From the NCBI RefSeq assembly GCF_964204645.1, contig NC_134032.1:5449175-5513174 (forward strand): a stretch of 64,000 bases of DNA, given 5' to 3'. The DNA comes from Tubulanus polymorphus (taxonomy: Eukaryota > Nemertea > Palaeonemertea > Tubulaniformes > Tubulanidae). A program made the position numbers and the translations under genes. Position 1 is the first letter of the stretch. Each line of letters begins with the position of its first letter. The notes beneath the pieces are model-generated. The model searched no databases, was not told the origin of the DNA, and saw only the letters and a list, made by a program, of their open reading frames with translations. Below are positions 42,074-51,672 of the stretch, piece by piece.

Positions 42074-43504
42074 TTACTTGATATTTTTTGATATCATATT
42101 CACTAACCCAAAAATAATAGCACTTACAACTGTGATTAAAAATAAAATAATATGTTCAGCAGCAAAGTTAATAATGTTTCCTGCAGATTTCAATATAAAA
42201 CCAACAATTGAAGCAATAACTCCTGGTAAAGCTGCAGCAGATTTTTTAGATAGTTCCCATAAATATTTTGCTAATTTCTTTAAACCATCTTTAACTTTAT
42301 CTTGTATAGAATTATTTCCTGGAGGTTTATCTGGTTTATTTGGAGTAGGAGTAGATTTTAAAGCATTTGATATTGCTAAACCAATTGTTGTAAATAACAT
42401 AGTAACAGCTGTTAGAATTGAAAGAATTGTTATTCCTTCTAATTTAAATAATAACTTTATTCTATCTTTTAATGATATTTCAGAATTTGGTTTAATCAAC
42501 AAATCTTTAAAAATAACTTTTAATCTATTAATATTATAATCATATGATTTTAACAATAATTTAATTTCTTCTTTCTGTACTTCTAAATTATCTTTTAGAT
42601 TACTAATTTCTTTTTCTAAACGTAATTCTTTTTGCTTATATTCTATTTCATCAATTACTTGATGATCTAAATCAGACTTTAATTTTTCTATTTCTTTATT
42701 TTTATCAGTTAATTCTTTTTCTAAAGTTCTAATTTTTTGATCTCTTATACTTTTATTATGTGCAATTTTATCAGCTTCATTTCTTATACTAATAATTTCT
42801 CTAATTGCTTTATCAGAAAATATATCTAAATCTTCTAATTCTTGATCTGTTGCATCAAGTAATCCATTTGGTAAAAGTTTTTCAGTTTGAACTTTATTTG
42901 ATTTAAGTTTACTAGTTTTGGAAGTTATATTCTGTTCAGAAGTTGTTTCTGTTTCTAAATTATTATTGATTATCTTAAAAAATTTAGCATTTCTTTGTTT
43001 AAATTCTTTTATATTATCAGATCTTTCTTTTTCTGTAACATCAATTATAGCATCATTTTTGATTTTCTTAATTCTAGATTGTTCTAATAAATTAAAAGTT
43101 GATTTTGTTATTATTTTATCACCACTTTTAAGATTTGAAATCTTAAAATAATAGTCGCCTTTCAATTTCCAATAATATTCACCATTTAAAAATTTTAAAT
43201 TTTTTACTAAATGATCCATACCTTTATTTGTTATATTGAATCCAGATTTTTCTAATATTGGTTTAAATTCATGAATAATTTCATTATATTTTAATTCTTT
43301 TTCTGTTAATTCTGGTACTTCATTTTCAATACTTATCTTTGAACGTGTTTTATCAATATATTGAGGTGTAGTTAAATTAGAATTATATGCTGTTTCATTA
43401 CCATCATTAAAACTTGTTTCATCAAAATCAGGTGGTTGTTCATCAGTTATACCAGGTTCATCAAAAGGATCCATTCCAATATCTTCTACACCTTCTACTT
43501 CCAT
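42074..43504 (-). CDS. Polinton coiled-coil membrane protein (476 aa)
   Basis: Complete. An acidic N-terminus (GVEDIGMDPFDEPG; PPDFDETSFNDGN) is shared by all copies. The central region, residues 40-190, varies strongly between copies. A long charged coiled coil spans about 225-330 (EKELTDKNKEIEKLKSDLD). Two hydrophobic segments follow: ITILSILTAVTMLFTTIGLA (about 350-370) and a C-terminal region from ALPGVIASIVGFILK to LFLITVVSAIIFGLV (about 420-465). It fits a virion membrane or internal protein, or a fibre-like protein. No family assigned. It lies 54 bases upstream of the capsid gene in transcription order. Confidence 0.8.
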   Translation of the reverse strand: MEVEGVEDIGMDPFDEPGITDEQPPDFDETSFNDGNETAYNSNLTTPQYIDKTRSKISIENEVPELTEKELKYNEIIHEFKPILEKSGFNITNKGMDHLVKNLKFLNGEYYWKLKGDYYFKISNLKSGDKIITKSTFNLLEQSRIKKIKNDAIIDVTEKERSDNIKEFKQRNAKFFKIINNNLETETTSEQNITSKTSKLKSNKVQTEKLLPNGLLDATDQELEDLDIFSDKAIREIISIRNEADKIAHNKSIRDQKIRTLEKELTDKNKEIEKLKSDLDHQVIDEIEYKQKELRLEKEISNLKDNLEVQKEEIKLLLKSYDYNINRLKVIFKDLLIKPNSEISLKDRIKLLFKLEGITILSILTAVTMLFTTIGLAISNALKSTPTPNKPDKPPGNNSIQDKVKDGLKKLAKYLWELSKKSAAALPGVIASIVGFILKSAGNIINFAAEHIILFLITVVSAIIFGLVNMISKNIK

Positions 43505-43524
43505 TTACATAATAAAAAAATTAA
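43502..43524 (-). promoter_or_regulatory. virion-type start motif of coiled-coil gene
   Basis: Minus strand: TTAATTTTTTTATTATGTAA then ATGG. T7 run, then TAAATG. Confidence 0.5.
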
Positions 43525-44909
43525 AATTTAAAATATAATATTCCTCCGATTACAATTCCTATACAAGTTATAGCTAATTTAGTATTTTCATGGGATTTAT
43601 TATCATCATTTAGTTTAATTATATCATGTTGAATTTTATCAGTTCTATTATTTTCTGTAGTATTGTAATCTTTTATTTTAGAATCATTATCCAATTTAAT
43701 ATTTTTAGTTTTAGTTTCAGTTGATTGAATATGTTTTTTATTTTTTTCACCTTCCATTAATTTTGGAGCAGTAATAATCTTTTTATTTATATCATTCAAT
43801 CCAAATGAATTATTTATTGTTGCAGTTTTAATTAGATTTTTATAACCAATTATGTTTCCCATCTTTAATACTAAATCATTAGAAATAATTAATAGATTAG
43901 GGCCTATACAATAATTTAGTCTTACATGAGATTTATCTAAATAATTTTGATATCTTATAATGTTTTCTGGAATCGATCTATTTTTATCATTATGAATTGA
44001 ATCTTCAAATAAAACTTTAAACTGTTTTTGTGTATCGAATGATGTATTCAAATTTCCAATTATCGGTGATCTTGTTTCAACTTGTGATCCTAGAATACAA
44101 ATCAAATAAGTTCTAATAGATTGATTTATTCTTTCTATACCTGATTTAGTAAAACCTTCACTATTTTCTAAAATAAAATAAACCCAACCATTATTGTTTT
44201 CTTGTTTTAGATTATCATAAAATTTCGGTAATTTATTGAAATTTAATGTTTCTAAATCCTTTGTTTCTATTTTACCATAACCTAATTTTTTATTATAGAT
44301 ATTATAAAAACTATTAGATGGTATGGGAAGTGCACAATATTCTGCAATCTTTCTAGGGCAAGGAAGTGATCTTATTGTTCCTATTTTTATTCTAAAATCA
44401 GAATTATTTATATCTATATTAAATTCATTGCAAATTTTATAAAACTTAGATAAATTAATATTATTATCCAATTCTTTGAAATACCTAGATCCTGGTAAAG
44501 CGCACTCTAATTCATTTAATATTATTCTGATTTGAAAGTATGTATGAAATCTAAATAAACTTTGAATTAGTTTATATTTAGAATTATTTAAATGATCATT
44601 CCAACTAATTCCACATCCTGTTGTTGCACAATAAACAGCAAAATTTAATTGATTCTGCCAATACTTCATATTAGATTTTAATAACCATTGTTTTTCATCT
44701 TTCAATTTTTTAAAATTAATTAAATATACATGAAATATATTTTCCATCTTTGCATTAAAATTATTAGTTTCAGTAACATAAATTTCTAAATTAGTTAATG
44801 AATCTAAAACTTCATTTCTATATGTAATATCTTTATTAAAATCTATTGCAGGAATATTATATTTAATTGATTTATTATATTGGAAAGCTTTTGGAAAACT
44901 ATCTACCAT
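43521..44909 (-). CDS. Polinton conserved protein with C-terminal membrane anchor (462 aa)
   Basis: Complete. Conserved stretches include NFAVYCATTGCGISWNDHL (about residues 91-109), SRYFKELDNNINLSKFYKIC, WVYFILENSEGFTKSGIERI and ETRSPIIGNLNTSFD. The end is lysine-rich, followed by a final hydrophobic helix, LAITCIGIVIGGILYF. The size and the constant position beside the coiled-coil and capsid genes in all copies suggest a virion protein. I recognise it as recurring in Polinton-type elements, but not its function. No protease or polymerase motif is visible. Confidence 0.8.
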   Translation of the reverse strand: MVDSFPKAFQYNKSIKYNIPAIDFNKDITYRNEVLDSLTNLEIYVTETNNFNAKMENIFHVYLINFKKLKDEKQWLLKSNMKYWQNQLNFAVYCATTGCGISWNDHLNNSKYKLIQSLFRFHTYFQIRIILNELECALPGSRYFKELDNNINLSKFYKICNEFNIDINNSDFRIKIGTIRSLPCPRKIAEYCALPIPSNSFYNIYNKKLGYGKIETKDLETLNFNKLPKFYDNLKQENNNGWVYFILENSEGFTKSGIERINQSIRTYLICILGSQVETRSPIIGNLNTSFDTQKQFKVLFEDSIHNDKNRSIPENIIRYQNYLDKSHVRLNYCIGPNLLIISNDLVLKMGNIIGYKNLIKTATINNSFGLNDINKKIITAPKLMEGEKNKKHIQSTETKTKNIKLDNDSKIKDYNTTENNRTDKIQHDIIKLNDDNKSHENTKLAITCIGIVIGGILYFKF

Positions 44910-44929
44910 TTATATAATTAAAAAAATTA
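44907..44929 (-). promoter_or_regulatory. virion-type start motif of 462-aa gene
   Basis: Minus strand: TTAATTTTTTTAATTATATA then AATGG. Confidence 0.5.
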
Positions 44930-45361
44930 ATAATTTATTAATTCTTTTAATAATTTATCTTGTTCTTCAACTGTTATATGACCATTTAAACTTATTATAT
45001 AATCTAGTGTGTTCTTTAATTTATTTATTTCTTTTATATTAGTTTTAATTTTTTCTTTATTACTTTTTATATTTAATTTTGAACTTATACCAGTTAAAAC
45101 ACTTGAACTTAATCCTAATACACCAATTGATATAGCTAAAGGTGTTAATGGACTGAATATTGCTAGAAATGTTATTACAGAACTAATTGTAACCGAACCA
45201 CTTATAATCATATAATATATAATTTTACTTTTTAAATATTTTTTCTTTTTTATCTTTAAGTCACTTACAAATTCTAATATTTGTTTTTCTAAATATGTTT
45301 TTAATTTAGTTTTATTTATATCATGAGGAATAATATCAATACTATCAACTTTATCTTCCAT
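44927..45361 (-). CDS. Polinton two-helix membrane protein (144 aa)
   Basis: Complete. A charged N-terminal helix (residues 15-45, KLKTYLEKQILEFVSDLKIK) is followed by two adjacent hydrophobic segments from about 48 to 95 (YYMIISGSVTISSVITFLA; LTPLAISIGVLGLSSSVLTG). A lysine-rich coil (98-130) comes last. It is probably an integral virion or host-membrane protein. Family not recognised. It follows the 140-aa gene with 21 bases between. Confidence 0.75.
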   Translation of the reverse strand: MEDKVDSIDIIPHDINKTKLKTYLEKQILEFVSDLKIKKKKYLKSKIIYYMIISGSVTISSVITFLAIFSPLTPLAISIGVLGLSSSVLTGISSKLNIKSNKEKIKTNIKEINKLKNTLDYIISLNGHITVEEQDKLLKELINY

Positions 45362-45381
45362 TTATTTAGCAAAAAAAAATT
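45359..45381 (-). promoter_or_regulatory. virion-type start motif of 144-aa gene
   Basis: Minus strand: AATTTTTTTTTGCTAAATAA then ATGG, with a run of nine T. Confidence 0.5.
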
Positions 45382-45382
45382 A

Positions 45383-45805
45383 CTAATTAGTAAACTTATA
45401 AGCAACAAATATAACAATAACTGTTCCACCTAAAATCCAAATTATTTCATATTTCTGTTGTTCTTTACTTGGGGTATAATAATCTGATAATTTAGGTTTG
45501 TATAGATGTAATTTTTCTTTATTTGTTACTGCGTTATATAAACTCATTGCATCATCAACTGATTTAAAATCTCTGTGTGAAATCTTCTGATCATATAATT
45601 CTTTGTTAATATAATCCATATAGTTTTGCCTCTTTTCTCTATATTCTTCTGCAGCTTTATTGTATTTCTCTAACGCTAAGTTATGTCTTCTTTGTTCTCC
45701 TAATGAACTATTTTTATCAATATGTTTAAATAAATAACCACCACCAGTAAATGCTAAAGCGTTAACAATTGCCGATCCTATAATAGTTATAATTGCAGAA
45801 GCCAT
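45383..45805 (-). CDS. Polinton conserved 140-aa protein with terminal hydrophobic segments
   Basis: Complete. Residues 1-27 are hydrophobic (SAIITIIGSAIVNALAFTGG). Then comes a charged helix, EQRRHNLALEKYNKAAEEY, followed by LSDYYTPSKEQQKYEI and a C-terminal membrane segment, IIWILGGTVIVIFVAY. The EQ-RRH-LA-E helix plus DYYTPS pattern recurs in proteins of related animal elements, which I take as a conserved virion component, perhaps a minor capsid or membrane-active protein. That role is an inference. Confidence 0.75.
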   Translation of the reverse strand: MASAIITIIGSAIVNALAFTGGGYLFKHIDKNSSLGEQRRHNLALEKYNKAAEEYREKRQNYMDYINKELYDQKISHRDFKSVDDAMSLYNAVTNKEKLHLYKPKLSDYYTPSKEQQKYEIIWILGGTVIVIFVAYKFTN

Positions 45806-45825
45806 TTATTTAGCAAAAAAAATTA
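45803..45825 (-). promoter_or_regulatory. virion-type start motif of 140-aa gene
   Basis: Minus strand: TAATTTTTTTTGCTAAATAA then ATGG. Confidence 0.5.
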
Positions 45826-45830
45826 TGTAT

Positions 45831-46052
45831 TTATATGGGAGGAATATATTTTTGTTTTTCCAAATAATCAATTGTTAAATTAGATAAAGTAACCGCTAAT
45901 GTTAATTTTAAAATATCATTTATATCAAATCTATCAACATTAACACTTCCCATTTTGAATACTTTTTTTAATACCATTGAATAACCAACCGTTCCAACTG
46001 ATAGTCATGCGCCATTATATAATCCAGTTATTATCCACTTATTATCACTCAT
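45831..46052 (-). pseudogene. Polinton small hydrophobic protein, in-frame TGA
   Basis: Homologue of the intact 73-aa gene at 11558-11779. The start ATG at 46052 and the end are in place, and the frame is open except for a TGA at codon 16. The two hydrophobic stretches are conserved. Too short for a simple frame search, but supported by similarity over its full length and by its start motif. Confidence 0.75.
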
Positions 46053-46070
46053 TTATTAATCAAAAAAATT
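46050..46070 (-). promoter_or_regulatory. virion-type start motif of 73-aa gene
   Basis: Minus strand: TAATTTTTTTGATTAATAAA then TG. T7, then AATAAATG. Confidence 0.5.
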
Positions 46071-46394
46071 ACTATCTTCAAAATATTTAGTTAACTTATT
46101 TATGATTAATTCAACATTTATTTTATTACTAGTTTTATGATTATCATATATTTTGGATAATATGTTTTTGATATCATCAATAATTCCATCTTCATTTAAT
46201 TCATAATATTCTAAAGGTGATTTAATTAAATCAATTACTTTTTCTATATTATAGTTTTCTTTATCAATCATTGATGCATTGTTAAATGATTTACTTTTTA
46301 TATCAGTAATTACATCATTTAGTTTAATTCTCATTTGTTTACCATGTTTAAAATCAAACCCAAAACATATACTCGGTCCAACAGTTATATTCAT
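46056..46394 (-). CDS. Polinton uncharacterised protein (112 aa)
   Basis: Complete and soluble. It starts with a short hydrophobic, glycine-containing stretch (ITVGPSICFGFDFKHG), followed by charged helices up to the end. No known motif. Its start overlaps the stop of the penton-like gene by 4 bases. A decayed copy lies at about 11280-11540. Function unknown. Confidence 0.65.
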   Translation of the reverse strand: MNITVGPSICFGFDFKHGKQMRIKLNDVITDIKSKSFNNASMIDKENYNIEKVIDLIKSPLEYYELNEDGIIDDIKNILSKIYDNHKTSNKINVELIINKLTKYFEDSNFFD

Positions 46395-47170
46395 TTATAT
46401 ATCAAAAAAATTACTCTACATCTTATAACTAATTCATATATCACAGGAAAGTTATTTAAATCAATTAAGTATCCATTATGATTTCTAATTTCTAATCTAA
46501 AATTATTAAAACGAGGAATGCATGGTTTGAAATCACATTCTGTTAAATTATAATTTATTTGCGTTCCAAATTCTTTAACATTCTTCAATGGTAAAATGTT
46601 TAGTAAACCAGAATTACAAGTTATATCTTTAGTTGCTTCGAATGTTTTTGTAGGATCGATTAAATTGCAATAAATATAAAAATGTGTGTAAGGTATTAAG
46701 TTTGGTGTAGTAGCGTCAATATTTGTAAAAGATCTATCTGGAATAATTCCTAACAGTTTAGCTATAGGTTTTTTTACCATAAATTTATGTTTTTCACTAT
46801 TAGACAACCTTATCTTTATTCTATCAGAACTCTCATTTTTTTAAAATCTAATACTAAACCCAGAACTACTACCTAATTTGTGCCAAGCTTTTCTATTAAT
46901 TTCTTGTGCTAATGTATCTAAATTATATAACCCCGGTTTTAAATATATATAGACCCATTTATTTTTATTTTTATTAAAAACTAAAAAGGCTCTATGTTCA
47001 ATAGTTTTATTCGATATATTGTAAAAAGAATTACATAAACTTATATTTACTAATTTTAAATCAACACAATTCTTGGATTCTCTATCTAATTGTACTAATA
47101 AATTATGTGATTTATAATTTGTAAGTTTTCTAGAATCAACAAATATTCTGTATTCTTTTAATTCCGCCAT
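46391..47170 (-). pseudogene. probable penton-like minor capsid protein, one in-frame stop
   Basis: A single reading frame of 260 codons with one TAA at 46841-46843 (codon 110). The first part has YRIFVDSRKLTNYKSHNL, a short conserved SLCNSFYNIS and YLKPGLYNLDTLAQEINRK. The second part has HFYIYCNLID, NILPLKNVKEFG and FNNFRLEIRNHNGYLIDL. This beta-rich pattern, ending in a strand motif around LEIRN-GY-ID, is typical of the single-jelly-roll penton-like proteins of Polinton-type elements. It would occupy the capsid vertices. Identification rests on pattern, so it is moderately sure. Confidence 0.6.
46392..46412 (-). promoter_or_regulatory. virion-type start motif of 112-aa gene
   Basis: Minus strand: TAATTTTTTTGATATATAAA then TG. 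It lies within the end of the preceding penton-like gene. Confidence 0.5.
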
Positions 47171-47187
47171 TTATTTTACATATTTTC

Positions 47188-47529
47188 TTATTCGAAATCT
47201 ATTTCATGGTGCCCTTTTTCATTCTTACCTTTGTATACGAAATAGAAATCTCCAGAACATAATTCTTCTAGATCTTCACTTGATAATCTATGAAATCTAT
47301 CTGGTAAATAAGTTCTGAATTTATATGTATTTCCTTTTAATCCTTCATATTCTAAATGAATTACTAATTTATCTCCATATTTATTAGTAATTGTTTCAAT
47401 GTTAGTAATTAAATATTTCTTGTGAATTGTTAACTCAGTTAGTTTTTTAAATTTATAATCTACAGATTTGACGCTTGAAGTATCTTTAATTCTATCTAAG
47501 AATTCACTGTGTACTTGTTTACTCTCCAT
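47188..47529 (-). CDS. Polinton possible ssDNA-binding (OB-fold-like) protein (113 aa)
   Basis: Complete. LTIHKKYLITNIETITNKYG, HLEYEGL, YLPDRFHRLSSEDLEEL and FYFVYKGKNEKGHHEI give an alternating beta pattern with a central helix. This resembles the small OB-fold-like proteins next to polymerase in Polinton-type elements. It lies 28 bases after the polymerase stop and has the same start motif class, so a role in replication is likely but inferred. Homologues are at 10738-11091 and, fused to another gene, at 62737-63054. Confidence 0.6.
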   Translation of the reverse strand: MESKQVHSEFLDRIKDTSSVKSVDYKFKKLTELTIHKKYLITNIETITNKYGDKLVIHLEYEGLKGNTYKFRTYLPDRFHRLSSEDLEELCSGDFYFVYKGKNEKGHHEIDFE

Positions 47530-47552
47530 TTATTATACAAATTTTTATTGAA
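47527..47552 (-). promoter_or_regulatory. replication-type start motif of ssDNA-binding-like gene
   Basis: Minus strand: TCAATAAAAATTTGTATAAT then AAATGGA. Nearly the same as before the HNH gene. Confidence 0.5.
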
Positions 47553-47557
47553 ATTGA

Positions 47558-50500
47558 TTAACACGTTAGAATCCTTTTCATAATCTCATTTTCTTTTGTT
47601 TCTTCTCTTTTGAATTTTATATATTCATCTAAATTGCAACCATAGGCGACTGTGTGGATTCCATCATCTAAAATATATCTTTTATCATCAAATGGATTCA
47701 AACTTATCTTCTCTATCTCTTCAATATACATTTCATGATCTTCAGATCTTAAACATTTCATCTTATGTTTTCTAACTTCTTCATTAAATATACAATTGAT
47801 GTAATCTTTAAAATGAATATTCTTTTCAACAACGCTTTTGGTAATTCCTTTTAACTTTTTAGCTTCATGAGTTTTGGTTTTATATGAATACATTTTAGAT
47901 CTAATACCAATGAACTCTATCATTTCTTCACCACCTAATTCATCTTTGAATTTACCGGGAACTTTTTTATTATCATTGCTAAACAATTCATGATCTTTAG
48001 GATAGTTACTAAAATCAAAATGATGTTTTAATGTTTTTAAATCATCAGTTATGTTATCAGTTTTTATCTTTAATATATAACTGTCAGTATCAAAGTATAG
48101 AATTTCTATGTGTTTTTCTCCAAAATGAGGTTGTAGTATATTATAGTAAAATTTATACATTAGGAATTTTGATAATTCTAAAACTGCAGCTCCAACATAA
48201 ATCGGTTTGTTAAATTTCATACTTGTTCTTCTCATTTTAACTGCAGCTAAATTTTCATCAAATATTCTGTTACCTATAAACTTAGGATATGATTGTAAAT
48301 GCCTTATCCTTTTACCATTACTAACTAAATCAATATCATTTCTATTTCTAATATTTTCACAAGTTTTTCCATAGAATACATTATTCATTAACTTAAAAAA
48401 ATCTTTTTCAAAATCAGTTTTAGATTTAGTTCTCTGTGTAGTATTAAAATCTATATATTTTTCTAACCATTTAGATTGACTGAATGAAATATATCTATGT
48501 ACTTTTTTTAATATCATTCCTTGATTCAAATAAAACTTCAACATTCTATAATGCACAACGTAATTATATTTATCTTCTTGAGTTACCATTAACTTTTCTG
48601 TATGAATATGATTATCGGGTTTAATTCTTTTTTGATAATTTGATAATTCTTCATGTTTAACAGTTTTATGTTCGGGACAATATGCTAGATTTCTAGATTT
48701 GAATTTAATATTTTCAGGGTATTCTAAATCTACAACGAAGAAGTAACCAATATCTGAATCATCTGCAATATCTAGGATTCTTTTCTTCCAATCAAATTTA
48801 TCAATTTGTAAAACTTCAGTTATTTCAAACATCCCATAAGGTTGTGGTTCCATCATTGCCCAACCATAAAGATTATTTGCATCTATGTACAATAATTTAT
48901 ATCCAGGATTATCATTTACATTGAAATATCTATCACCTAATACACCTGAAACACCTCCTCTTATAGATTTTTCAAATAATAGTAATTGATCTATATTTGT
49001 TAACAAATCCATTTTTATATCTGTAAATTTTAATCCACAATCCCATGTTAATCCTGGTGATGAATAACAATGACATGGATCAATGTTAAAATATTTTAGG
49101 TTTACATCTCTAAACCTTTCGAATATATCGGTTAATAATAATACATCTGATTTTAAATATAAATCTACTAATTGACCATGATTTTCTATTTTGAAATGAT
49201 TCCAAATATTCAATGTTCTATTGTAGACTTCATCTTTAACATATTCATTTTTTAATTCATCATAAAATTGTTCTTTTAATAATTCAGTTATTTTAAAATC
49301 ATTATGATTTTTATAGAAAGAATATGGAATCGCTCCTTTATATCTCATTAATTGGAAATCATCATTATTTGGGTAATATTCTTTTAATATCTTTAATTCA
49401 TCATCAACTAATGATTTTGATAAGTTATCTAATGAACTATTTAAAAATCTATATGAATCTATAAATCTTAGACAACCAAATTGGAATGATATATAATTCT
49501 CAGATGTTTTAGCTAACATTCTAAATTTATAAGTTGGTATTTTATCTTTTGATCTATTTGAATTTAATATTTCTATTTCATTATTGATTTCTTCTATTTT
49601 ATGACATAACTGTTTGATAAATAAATGCGCGTCATACCCCGATAAATTGTGAAATATAATGGGGACAAAATTGATTTTCTTTGCTTGCAAATTACAATTC
49701 TCATGCGCAGCGCCTCTAAACTTTCCATTCAAATGATCATGGTCTCTTACTTTTTTATCTTTATAATTAAATATCTTTTCACAATAATAACATTTATCTG
49801 CAAACGCAAATTCTTCTTTATTTTCTTCTGTCATAATTATTTCTTTATTTGTATTCAATAATTTACTAAATCTTATTTCATATTCAATTAATAAGTCACA
49901 AAAATGATTGATAACATTTTCATTTCTATAATTATAATATTCACTTTCAATTAGTTCTGGATAATCAGATTTAATATATAACCCGAAAGCTGCAGCTGAT
50001 TGATGAATCTTTTTAATAGTATTTGTTTTTGGTGGTTCTTCTGAATAATCACTTTCATTAGAATTTAATTTCTTTCTTTTATAATATATTTCTTTTCTAT
50101 CTTTATCTGTTAATTCTTTATTTAATGATTCAAAATCTCCATATATTACAAATGGTACTTTATTTTTGTAATCATATTTTTTGAATTCTAATATTTTATC
50201 TTTTTCATTTGGTAAAACTAATTTACAATAATCATGATTATCACATAGTTGTTTATGATTTAATAATGTACTTTCATTACTAAATTTATGTAAACATTTT
50301 CTACATAGATATATTTTATTATGGTGATCACTTTCTGTTCTAAAAAATAAATCTATTTGTTTAATCCACATATAATGATTCTCATAATATAGTATATCTA
50401 TAACATCGTTTGAATCATAATCTTTTGATAGATATAAAGGTTCTAATGTATAATGTTTTATGTTGTTACCTTTTGTATTTGGTAATTTGATTAAATCAAA

Positions 50501-51592
50501 TACATTTATCTTTATATTATTATCTCTTTCTATTTTTGGAATATTTTTAATTCTAACAGGATACTTATCTATCTTATAATTATTTTCAAATGGTTTATAA
50601 TGAGTTAATCTAAAACTATGTTGTTTATAATCTTCAACTGGGTGTGAGCAACTTATAATTGTCCATAGAAAACATTTATCATCTTCATTTTGTACATTTA
50701 TTACAGCATTAGTTTTAAATGGTAGTTTAATATAACTTGATGCTTCAATATCTGGTTCTTTCTAATATGATAAATTATTTTCATCAATTGGTTTTGATTT
50801 AGTTAACTTATTATATTTTGTGTTATAAACATGTAAAGTTATAAATATTATCTCATCAAATATTAAACCAGATCCTTCAAAATATTTCTCTTCTATTTTA
50901 GTTTTTATTTCATTATAACATTTATTTAATTTATCATCTATATGTTGTTTAGATATAATATGTTGTGAATGAGAATTTATATTATATATTGGTTTATCTT
51001 CAGATTTTATAAACTTTACTTTAACTGATATACTTATTTTAGGATATTCAACATCTGTAATTATTTTTATTATTTATTTCATATTTTCTAAATGTTTTTT
51101 ATTTTCTTCTATTGTTTTTCCTTTATGAAATTTAAACTCGATAGCTGCTGGACCAATATCACTTTTAAATGCTTCGGTTATCTCTATATCTTTTTTATTA
51201 TCTAATGAATTAATATAATTTCTTACATCTTCCATACATGGTCTTTTATTGTTTAATTTATTTTTTATTCTTTTAATTGTCTTCTGTTTCTTATCGTTAT
51301 CATTATCAAAATAATCTTCACCTAAAATATCATTATTCTTATTTCTAATATGACTTATAGATTTTAAATGTTCTTTATAATATCTTTTATCACTGAATGA
51401 TTGATTACATATATCACATTTGTATGTTTCTTTTTCATTCCTTAATTCTTCTAATTTAGTTTCTAATATATCATCTTCATATTCTAGTTTCAATTTATTC
51501 TCTAAATGTGTTCTAGTTTTATTGTGTCTTGCTTTTTGGGATTTATCTATATCGATATTACATGTTGGGCAGTAGTATTTATTTGCTTCCAT
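47558..51592 (-). pseudogene. POLB: Polinton protein-primed DNA polymerase B, two in-frame stops
   Basis: A single frame of 1345 codons with stops at 51074-51076 (TAA) and 50762-50764 (TAG). The longest open part has 937 codons from 50371. The N-terminus has two C2H2-like fingers (YYCPTCNIDID; YKCDICNQSF). Then come a conserved N-domain, a further finger, the exonuclease motif YGDFES, and an endonuclease-VII-like zinc motif (CYYCEK...DHDH...HENCN). IFHNLSGYDAH follows, then LLYIDANNLYG (motif A), MNNVFYGKTCEN (motif B), YFDTDSY (motif C) and KLKGITKS. It would replicate the element from its ends using a protein primer. The 5' end lies within the right terminal repeat. Confidence 0.9.
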
Positions 51593-51672
51593 TTTAATAC
51601 TAAATTTTTTATTAAAATTGATTTTAGAAGTTCAATGATTTAAATGTTATTCATTTATATGAATATTTTAAG
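51478..51672. repeat. inner part of right terminal inverted repeat
   Basis: The inverse of 33844-34037, with a few differences. It contains the first 38 polymerase codons, their start motif and TATGAATATTTTAAG next to the palindrome. Confidence 0.85.
51590..51616 (-). promoter_or_regulatory. replication-type start motif of polymerase gene
   Basis: Minus strand: TTTAATAAAAAATTTAGTAT then TAAAATGGA. Located in the right terminal repeat. Confidence 0.45.

Noticed and set aside
42051-42539. Plus-strand frame of 162 codons opposite the coiled-coil gene (also at 60392-60853)
   Set aside because: Shadow of the minus-strand gene. The conserved protein, start motif and homologues are all on the other strand.
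45831-46052. Possible recoding (selenocysteine or read-through) at the in-frame TGA of the 73-aa gene
   Set aside because: Copy 2 has an ordinary sense codon there and other genes of copy 4 also carry stops. Simple inactivation is the better reading.
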